This document shows positions 55,470 to 64,000 of a DNA stretch of 64,000 nucleotides, in pieces; the first letter of the stretch is position 1; each line of letters starts with the position of its first letter. The stretch is taken from assembly GCA_907163375.1 (NCBI GenBank), contig CAJQUW010000475.1, forward strand, positions 5,001-69,000, read 5' to 3'. The notes below the pieces were generated by a model. The model saw only the letters and a list, made by a program, of their open reading frames with translations. It searched no databases and was not told the origin of the DNA. The position numbers and the translations under genes are program-made. The DNA comes from Prostheceraeus crozeri. Taxonomy: Eukaryota > Platyhelminthes > Polycladida > Euryleptidae.

Positions 55470-56480
55470 CCGGGCTTATGCCCCGCTCATTGCCATCGAC
55501 ATTCGCAAGGCCTTCGATTCCGTTAGTCACGCTACCCTTTTGTAATCCCTCATTTATAACTTCGGATGCAATCCTTTCGTTATTTAGTTTATTCGGAGCT
55601 TCTTGTCAAATAGGCTCCAGCGTGTCCATTTGACTGACATAGGTTACAGTGTGCATGTTACAGTGACAAAGGGTTCTGTCATGGGACCTCTTCTTTTTGT
55701 TACCTTGATTGACGATCTTTCCCATTTACTTGAAACGAAAAGTTGTTGCGTGTTGATGACATCATCCTGATTAATTGAGTAATGAGGATACTGATATATT
55801 ACAGAGAGCTGTCAATATGTTTAATAATTCGGGTTCCGCTAGAAAGCTTTCGATTAATGTCGGTGAAACGAAGTGCATGACCATAACTCGAAATAATTGA
55901 GTTTTCCTGATCCCATGACTTTTCCTGATTATCAATGGTACCTTGGATCATTGATTATCCTTGGAGTTCACTTTTTGCATGACCGTAACTGGCACGATCA
56001 GTTCGGTTACTTGCATCATAAATGTTGTCGAATCATGTCTGGCTAAGCGCCTAAAAAAATTGCAACCGTGGTTTTGTTGTTTGGCAGGCCTATCTTGGTC
56101 TTGTGTGCAGCCAGATTGTGTCTTGCTGGCCTGTCACCTGCGATATTTCCATTAACAACTTCAAAAAGCTCGAACGTTAGGATCGTGCTGCTCGAAAATG
56201 AGCTAATGTGAAGAACAGTCCCAGTTTAAAAAGTAGACTTGATAAAGTTGCGTTAAAATTGTCAAGAAAATTTTTTTATGAAAGAAGATTATCCTTTGTC
56301 TGAGTTTTTCAATATCAGGAGTAAGCGTGTCATCAGGTGCCCCAAAAGTGTGCGGCCTTCAAACAGGCGCTATTTTATTTATCACAAACCTTTTGCTAAG
56401 TTTCAGTTCACTCCTAATACTGCATTGATCACTTATATGTCAATACCGCCTGTGCAATCACAATAAATGATAATAATGTA
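55470..56480 (+). mobile_element. LINE reverse transcriptase relic
   Basis: Shifted frames give AYAPLIAIDIRKAFDSVSH (first catalytic block), NRLQRVHLTDIGYSV, VTKGSVMGPLLFVTLIDDLS, VDDIILIN (the second catalytic block), LSINVGETKCMT, and a tail resembling the post-RT region. This is the order of a CR1/L2/Jockey-type reverse transcriptase. Many stops and shifts show an old copy. The 3' end may be near 56465-56490, where AATAAATGATAATAATG resembles a simple LINE tail. Confidence 0.75.
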
Positions 56481-56985
56481 TATGTAATAACAAATTCTAA
56501 ATACATTCTGTGTGGGGAGGCAAGCCTGGTGATACACTAAAACGTGTTCACTATAAATTCTTCTGACAATTTCCCTGCAAGACTGGATCTGGTGTATTGA
56601 TTAGGATATGAAGCAATCATTCTGCAACAATTAAGTGAATTGCTTACAACTTTATCTATGGCTTGATCGATCAACGCGCAATTGGCATTTATTAAAATCT
56701 GCTAGTCACCGGCCTCTAGTCCAGTACATGCTATGGAAGAGACTCTTTCATATTATATTAGTCATGAATGTCCTTGTTAATACCCTCTTCATTAAATTTA
56801 TCTTTGTCTATATGAATACTCGTCTAGATTGGAGAGATCACTAGATGCAAAATATAGTTGAGAAACATATTTCCAAAACCATTTTCAATTATGACAGCTA
56901 AGTGGCAGTCTCCGCCCAACATCGAGTGCTCTCATCATAGGATCAATGGAGAGTATATCATGGTTTGAGCTAAGTCAATGTTTTG
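56481..56985. other. No gene seen
   Basis: A+T-rich spacer between the LINE relic and a MITE. Confidence 0.4.
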
Positions 56986-57203
56986 CGGCTCATAGTAAAA
57001 TCCGAACAAAAAGCAACAAAATCCCGACCAGCCGAGGTTATGGTTTGAGCACATTTCTCTTCATAAATCATTTCTTTCATCCCTAATATAGTCAACGACA
57101 TCAATAAATCACATCCGACCGCACTTTAACGCCGACCATAGTTAAAGAGGTTGGTCGGAGTTGATCGGGGCTTTGTTGCTTTGGTCAGATTTTACTATGA
57201 CCC
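56986..57203. mobile_element. Small MITE
   Basis: Inverted ends of about 40 bp: GGCTCATAGTAAAATCCGAA... on the left and its diverged inverse ...TCAGATTTTACTATGACCC on the right, both including GCAACAAA and CCCGA words. Length about 218 bp, no coding. No clear target duplication. Confidence 0.55.
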
Positions 57204-58416
57204 TTGTTCTGCAACACCAGCTGTTTTATCGAAAAATGACATCTGATAATATCAAAACAATATCGATTAAAACACGCACCTGATGAGTTGTCAAGCGGAA
57301 GATTGTCAACGTTTTTTTTATGTAGAACTTAAAAGCAAGTTCAGGACTGGATTCAAATGATTTTTAATCATTTCTGCAAAATCAAAACCAGCAATTTCAA
57401 AAATTGTCGCGAATAGAATGCGTAACTTGTCACATGTCAACTGACATTATGAGGTTTCAAACAGTTTGATTGAAAACAGTGACACACTTGTGTAGTGTTA
57501 AATATCTTTTTTAAACCTCCAAAGTGATCATCAAAGCTCCTTTAAACTGTTAAATATTTCTGATGCTCACAAAGCCAAAACCCAAATAACCAGTGGCGTC
57601 TTATGCGTACGTGCAAGGCCTTCGCCGCATCCTCAAAAATGAGTTGCCAACACTCATAAAAATTAAAAGTGCAATCATTCACTAGATTTCATCTCAATAC
57701 ATGTTCACAGCTTTCCGTCTCAAAATCAGGCGCTCGACTTCAGAGTGGACAGTTTTGCAGAGCATGATCGAATCACCGCTGCTTTCTTCGAACAATTAGA
57801 CACACACGCTAGTCGTGTGTTCAGATTGATCATTGATGTTCAGACCGATCGAAAGACAGTTGCTTGTGTGCGGAGCAATGAGCGCACGCGCCCGTGTCTT
57901 CATCGTCTTTCCCGATAGACATAATGCTTTGCCTTCTCCAATTTTTTGCAATGAAATTCTCCACACTTCTTGATCGAGGCGCGATGCCTAAATATGGAAG
58001 GGTAGCGCAACCAAATTGACCCTGGCTTCGTTTCTCGGCAGAGAGGCCATTACGTTAACAGCAGTAGATGGCTGACGTTCAGACAAGACTGAGATCAAAT
58101 GATGAGCGTTCTCCAATGAATGCAGAGGTCTAGGAAATTTAAGTCAAAAAATAGCCGTGGTTGGAATAAATTGCAAGATTTGATATTAAGGTTTCATTTA
58201 AGTCTTAAACTTCCATTAAGCACATTGGTGAAGTTTTATAGAAATTGATGCAAGTTTAGTGGTGCAATTCTTACTTTTTCTACCAGGAATTTATTTAAAG
58301 CCACTTGATTTTTAACACACTTGAAATGAGGTAAACGCATTATAAATATAAATATTCAAAGAATTAAACTGTCAGCTGACTAAGCTCTTTCTATAAATAC
58401 TCTAACAGTTTTATGC
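57204..58416. other. No gene seen
   Basis: Non-coding DNA with no recognised element. Confidence 0.4.
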
Positions 58417-60278
58417 GTTTTATGACGTAGCGGACTTTGGAAACACGTCTGAGAAAATCTTTGAAATAAGTCTGAGAAACAATGCCAATTTGGTGCCAAA
58501 TACCCTAAAACCTATTTTACACCAAAAAAAGCACGGAACAACTATTAACAATAATTACTTATAATATATTATAAACATTTTTGAAATAATTTGAGTGGTT
58601 ATTTGGGGGGGGTGGTTTTTGGTTTTAAAAATAACGTATCCAACTCATTTTCGGGGCCGCTGTGTCTAAATTGACGAAAAATGAGGTTTCCTTACTAAAA
58701 CACGTGCAAAACCTTCCCACGTGTCTCTCCGTCATTTCCGTCATGTATATTTTCATGACATTGCATGTTGCAAAAGTTTGGTTCTATGCATATTTTAACC
58801 AAATTTAAAACATATGCTAACCCATTTCCACCCCTCAGCAACCAGTTCACAGCGCATGGGGCTACAACCAGCCAATCTCACATAGTCCATCTGGAAAATG
58901 GTGTCTCATCTTATAAATCTTTTTTTCTCAAACCCACTACCACATCGTATCTAGCTATGAAAGGGTAGAGCGTAAAATTCAGACCCAGAGTAAATGACAA
59001 ATCATCAATCTATCATTTCCATCAGCGTTTCGGTAAAGCGTCCAATATCATTTTCTTTGACATCATTTTCCCAACCATGCATAAATTATGTTTTCTTGAC
59101 CAATTGAAACGGGAAAATTTTTTCCACCCACCTCATATCCCGCCAAACTAACCCTGGTCACCATCCATCTATCAGTTGGAGCGAGGGGTGAGGGTCGAAA
59201 CACTTCTCTAAGACACCATATTTTACCCAAAATAGTCGTATATTCAAGAATTCTATGTATAAATTAATGTTCTTGACCAATTGAACCGGGAAAAATTTTT
59301 CCACCCACCTCATCCCTTCCACACTTACGCTGGTCGAATTGGAAACGGGAAAACTACTACTATTTTGGGTAAATATGTCTAAGAGAATGTTTTCCGACCT
59401 CCACCCACTCCAACTGATAGATATGGTGACCAGGTTAGTGTGGAGGGATGAGGTTGGTGGAAAAAATTTTTTCCCGGTTCAATGGGTCAAGAAACACTAA
59501 TTTATACATAAGAATTCTTGAAATATACTACTATTTTTGGTAAATAGGTGTCTAAGAAAGTGTTTCCGACCCTCCAAAAACCCCAGCGCCACTGATAGAT
59601 GAATGGTGACCAGGTAGTGGGAATGAGGTGGGTGGAAAAAATTTTTTTCCCGTTTTCAATTGGTCAAAAACACGAAATTTATGCATGGATTGGGGATAAT
59701 GATGTCAAAGAAAGTTTTTGATCCTTCGAAACCGAAACCTATGGATGATAGTCTGATTTGTCATTTACTTGGTCTGAATTTGGACCTCACCCCTTCATAG
59801 CTGATAGATGAGTTGGTTTGAGAAAAAGATTTACGTAATGAGACCACATTTTCCTGACTATGTGAGTTGGAGCTGGTTGTAGCATGCGAATGTGAACTTG
59901 GAGGGGTGGAAATGGGTACATTGTTTAATTTGGTAAATCTGCATAGAAACACCCTTTGCACTGCAATGTCCCATGAAAATAAATGACGGAAATGACGAGA
60001 GACACGTGGAAGTTTGCACGTGTTTTAGTAAGGAAACCTCATTTTTCGTCAATTTAGACACAGCGGCGAAATGAGTTGATACGTTTAAACAAAAAAAATA
60101 AACTCAAATTATCAAAATTGTTTTAATTATTTTGAATTACTGTTTTAGTTTTAGTTGTTCCGTGCTTTTTTTGGTGTAAAATAGGTTTTAGGGTATTTGG
60201 CACCAAATTGGCATTGTTTCTCAGACTTGTTTCAAAGATTTTCTCAGACGTGTTTCCAAAGTCCGCTACGTGATAAAA
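58417..60278. repeat. 1.86 kb long inverted repeat (foldback structure)
   Basis: The outer ends are TTTTATGACGTAGCGGAC and GTCCGCTACGTGATAAAA. Arms of about 0.9 kb pair along nearly their whole length, for example GGTGCCAAATACCCTAAAAC (near 58495) with its inverse near 60190, and GAAAAATGAGGTTTCCTTAC (58676) with its inverse near 60035. The outer 300 bp are about 90 percent paired and the inner parts less so. The inner arms contain two copies of a roughly 200 bp subrepeat with a TTTTTTCCACCCACCTCAT core. No spacer gene and no transposase. Confidence 0.85.
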
Positions 60279-60435
60279 CCATTATCGCCTGGAACTATGG
60301 AACAGCTGATTTCTTTCATATTTAAATAAATATTTTTGTAATCATAAAGTGTAATTATAACAAAAAGTTGTTTTCTTTTTTTACTAAATTGAGAAACGAA
60401 TTAATTAATGAAACTACACATATGGTAAATATGTA

Positions 60436-60843
60436 ATGTGTCATGAGGAAATACATGAGTATTATATTTTAAAGCGCGAATTTGAATCGTTAAGCATGTG
60501 CTTTTGTTCAGATCATTACATAAACAAAGTCACCGAAATGAGAGGAGGGCCGATTCAAATTTTGGCGCGAAACTTTTTTAATGTTTTGTCATTTTTATCT
60601 AAAATTACATGCTTGTCAAAAAAATTGATGAATTATCACAACTATGTTGTGGTTGATTCTTGTAAATTATTTATTTTATCTAAAATAAAAATAATGCCTA
60701 ACGAGCATTGTTTTAGTGCACACGAATTGGCCGGCGCGAATATGATAAGAGAGGTCACCTCTCTCGGTTATCTCTCTGCGAACGAACAGAAAACTCGTGA
60801 CTTTTATAAAAACTTGATCAATTTGACAGGCATACGGCTTTGA
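60436..60843 (+). CDS. Orphan ORF of 135 codons
   Basis: The frame reads MCHEEIHEYYILKREFESLS and ends DFYKNLINLTGIRL. The composition is protein-like with no low-complexity bias, but no domain, signal peptide or finger is recognised. It lies between the long inverted repeat and non-coding DNA. No splice signals or promoter were defined. It could be a real small gene, an exon or chance. Confidence 0.3.
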   Translation: MCHEEIHEYYILKREFESLSMCFCSDHYINKVTEMRGGPIQILARNFFNVLSFLSKITCLSKKLMNYHNYVVVDSCKLFILSKIKIMPNEHCFSAHELAGANMIREVTSLGYLSANEQKTRDFYKNLINLTGIRL

Positions 60844-61829
60844 TAATTAGACGGTTTCGATCACTTGGGATTTGTTAGTGGGAGCGTTTATAAATAATAT
60901 TTTTAGAAAATATTCCCGCTATCCTCAACACAGTTTGTTTTTCAGAGTTGAAGACTGAGTTGCAATGGTGGGAATGAATTTAGCAACGCTCCGGGTCTTC
61001 CAAATGTAAATCTGAGTTAGTGCATTTAATGCCGCCGTTATACCCACTGTCGGTTGTTTGAAAGAAGAGGCATCTTGCGGTGAGTCGAAATTGTCTTAGG
61101 TCTCATTCTAAATACGACAAGCATCCCAAACTCATGTACACCTATGTAAACCAATAACGGTGTGATTTGAATTAATTATGATGGGCTTAAAACGAATTTG
61201 ATATTTGGAGCAATACAGAAATAAGTGGACTGAAGAGATGATGCACGCGTAGAAACAGATGGTTCTGTCTGGTCTTGGATTTTGGGCCATTCTTTAGGCT
61301 CACCAGCATGAAATTTTCAGAGAATAGTTCCGTAACACACTGAAATGCATTTTGGCTTTTACAGATCGCTAGGCTTTCACTAATTCGTAAGCATTTTGAG
61401 TGATATTTCTCCGGAACAGGTGGCGAGGAGTTCTGAAAAAAAATACTAATACAAGGACAGCCAAAATTTTTGCATCGTATTTCCAGTATCTACATGGCCT
61501 TCATCATTTTCTGTAGACTAGGCTTTCATTTTGTTGCGGGTCCACGAAAAGAATAATTAAGTTGTGGTTTGGGAAATGAGAAAGATGACATTGTATATAA
61601 AGATGGGATATTAAATTCCACAACAGCAAATTGCAATTTCAACAGGTCCAGGATAATCGAACTCATACAAACGAAGGACATTCCGAATTAACTGATTTGA
61701 ATGTAGCATGGTAGTTGACCTGATGCGTACAACTTCCTGGGTTTGAATTGAAAAACCTCTCATTGAAATTAATCAAATGTGGTAGATAAAATATTGCTGA
61801 AAAATTTCTGTTCGGATATGACTACCCTC
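60844..61829. other. No gene seen
   Basis: Non-coding A+T-rich DNA. Confidence 0.4.
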
Positions 61830-62270
61830 CTGCCATGGACACAACGCCATCACCACAACAATACGTATCAAAACATCCTCAACAACAATCGTACAACAAC
61901 GCCCAACAACCCCAACCAAAACAACGTATCAAAAATCCACCCAACCCAACCCACACCAACACTCACAAAGCAACCCCAAGTCACAAACCAAAACACCCAA
62001 TCCAGCCCACAATCAAACCAAAAGTATTCCAAACACCACACCATCCAACCCACTCACCAAAACCGATACCAAGTATCAAAACAAGCCAAACCATCCCACA
62101 AAACAAATCTGCAACAACAATCAATCAATCCACAACGTTTATCCACAACCCCAAAAACACACAACCCAACCAATACAACCAACACAACACAAACGTAGGC
62201 GCAAACAACAACAACAAACAAAAAACAAACAAACACCACAAAACACAACAACAAAGAACGTCCAACCAAA
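61830..62270 (+). repeat. A/C-only tract of about 440 bp
   Basis: The plus strand here is composed almost entirely of A and C, with scattered T and very few G, built from CAACAAC, CCAAACC and CACACC words without a fixed period. Two plus frames stay open because stop codons need T. Translations are Asn/Thr/Pro/Gln-rich and probably not genes. Confidence 0.8.
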
Positions 62271-64000
62271 ACGTATATATTGTAGATTAAGAAGTAGGTA
62301 TGACTTGAATCTGGGAATGTGGGTGCAGTTTCGATTTTCATTAAATGAACTCTGTTATCGAACAAACAAAGAAAATTACTCATGATGGCAGTTCATAAGA
62401 AATCCAGTTGTGTTTCGAATTCCTCTATCTTACAGTGAGACCTCGGACAGAAAAATCACGATCCGGTATCATCTAGCAACGGTTGCGAAGCGAGGTTCCG
62501 AAGTTACGATGACGTGGCCAACCAATGACGGGACGGCTAAACATATATATTCTGTGGGATTGCAATTTTGATGGACTACCTGAGGTGAGGAATATGGTTA
62601 CAGTTTTTGCACGTACAATGATTCAGTAGCACTTCACTCGTAGGTATAACGGTGGCGGCGAGCCCGGGAAATGCCATTTTGTTGGGATTTTTTGCTGGTA
62701 TATTGTTTAAAACGAGCATAATGTCGGTGATTTGAACTGGCTACTATTTATGACTTTTTTTGAGCCACCATTTCTATTAATTTCTTTCGAATATTAATTG
62801 AAGTAAACCAATATGATTTCAGAGGCCCTGCCACCCGTTTTAACCGGATAGTTCGGCCTTTTTTGTTTTTAAAAACAACAACTCAACCAAGTAGTGGGGA
62901 AAATGCTCCCAAGGAACAAATAATTCGCTTCCTATAGGCATTTCAGGGGCCATTTCGAGATATGTGTGAGAGGGGGCCCTTGAAATGTGAAGGGCTTTTG
63001 TTTTATCTGTGAGGGGCCCTGGTAGGATTGTAAGGGGCAGGGTGTCTGCGCCCCTGGAAAACACCTAGAAAAATGAATTTTAATCCATGGAGAATTTTGA
63101 GACTAATTTAAAACACACTAATTGCAGGTTGTTGAAGTGTGTCTCTATTTCTTTCCAGATTTTATTCTTCAATTATCTGTACTTATTTTGTTGCAATTCA
63201 AGCCTTCATTCTCGCATACAATTTTTTGTTTTTAGAATATTTCAGTGATTGTAATGTCCTATCAGAACGTTATAACAACATGAGATGAGACTGAACTACT
63301 GCGTGTTAATGGTTACACAATGAACTGTTGTCGAACTCCTAATCGTACAGTATGTTTTTGGGGGGTGAATTAGTAGAGCTGTGAATTCCCTCACATTACG
63401 CTGCGCTGTATGTAGACATAGAAATTGTAAAATTCCCTCATAACGTCATGATGGTTAGATGGGAACTAGGAGCCGTAAAAACTCGCGCGCGGAATGGCCA
63501 AACTATGAGCTGTAACTAACTCCCTCATTCAAAGGAGAAATATGGCATTTTCAAATGTTAACTTTATACTAATCAACACAATTAAAAATTCTTCATATCG
63601 AAATCACGAAGTTCTAGACTCGTTGTGCGAAGCTGTGAAATATCGCAGAGAACCTACGGTTTAGGGAGTTGCTTCAATTCGGACCAATCATATCAAGCAA
63701 GAAGTTCGACGTCCACAAAGCACCCTACGCTGTTTGATCTGTGAACCACGCAATCGACCAGCCAGCAGGCAAATGCAGTAGCCTTGACTGAATCACCCCG
63801 CATTGAGATCTTGATTGTGAAAGTACATGCATGGCAAGTTTAAACGGAGAATCAGATATATTCCAATGTTATAGCAGGCCTTATTTTGTTTGAGCCCACA
63901 ATGTCAATTCATTCTAGCGAAAGTTCGGATTGGGCATTTCCCAGAGTCAAGGCACAGGTCACGATAATGCGGACATGTACCTTGCGGCAATTGTCCAATC
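62271..64000. other. No supported gene; possible promoter at 62540-62585
   Basis: A TATA-like ACATATATAT (62541) is followed 30 bp later by ATG GAC TAC CTG AG and a donor-like GTGAGG (62585), which would make a tiny first coding exon. There is no downstream support. GGGGCCC-type repeats lie at 62940-63030. The rest is non-coding. Confidence 0.3.

Noticed and set aside
61779-62290. Two overlapping Asn/Thr/Pro-rich ORFs
   Set aside because: They arise from an A/C-only tract in which stop codons can hardly occur.
1-64000. CRISPR arrays, rRNA genes, replication origins, bacterial operons
   Set aside because: No evenly spaced identical repeats, no rRNA-like sequence and no prokaryotic gene organisation were seen; the window is eukaryotic.

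Overview
This is a piece of a eukaryotic, almost certainly invertebrate animal, genome. It has low gene density, introns with GT/AG borders, A+T-rich intergenic DNA and a high load of transposable elements from many superfamilies: hAT, P, Tc1/mariner, several LINE groups, BEL/Pao, and short unclassified inverted-repeat elements. No bacterial operons, tRNA, rRNA or CRISPR array were seen. The only part that looks like a conventional host gene is the first coding exon of a cyclin B3-like gene (16080-16820, minus strand). A compact minus-strand cluster of unidentified ORFs with a TATA box lies at the left edge (1-2260).

Layout. 1-2260: Cys/His-rich zinc-finger ORF (330-1340) and a second ORF (1864-2211) separated by a repeat with a CAA tail. 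2524-11735: a copy of an unclassified inverted-repeat element ('element A') that received a LINE, which in turn received a BEL/Pao retrotransposon (5607-11016). 12670-13110: LINE RNase H relic. 13368-15799: non-autonomous hAT-like element. 16080-16832: cyclin exon. 17502-19087: Tc1-like element. 20399-25446: mariner-like element split by a P element (21621-24876). 25559-30860: second copy of element A split by a hAT (26402-29895). 32170-32570: mariner relic. 33925-34735 and 39140-40200: two minisatellites with roughly 20-30 bp units. 35380-37510: LINE fragment split by a decayed hAT. 41005-47471: an apparently complete hAT with a two-exon transposase. 47640-48530: RTE-like LINE endonuclease relic. 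49300-51580: CR1-like LINE endonuclease relic split by a mariner-like element. 55470-56480: LINE reverse transcriptase relic. 56986-57203: small MITE. 58417-60278: a 1.86 kb long inverted repeat. 60436-60843: orphan ORF. 61830-62270: a tract made almost only of A and C.

The window is best read as a record of nested insertions. In five places the insertion order can be established, because target-site duplications can be read and, for three of them, the host element's reading frame closes again across the insertion. The most intact elements are the hAT at 41005-47471 (perfect 8 bp target duplication, perfect 14 bp termini, 831-codon spliced ORF), the P element (one in-frame TGA in about 880 codons) and the hAT at 26402-29895 (one frame shift). 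The least explained structures are element A (6 bp apparent target duplication, 12 bp termini, same-strand AAAAAGCGAA arrays at both ends), the long inverted repeat at 58417-60278, and the left-edge gene cluster.

All calls were made by eye from the sequence and its translations. No database search was run, so family assignments rest on recognised motifs and superfamily hallmarks.
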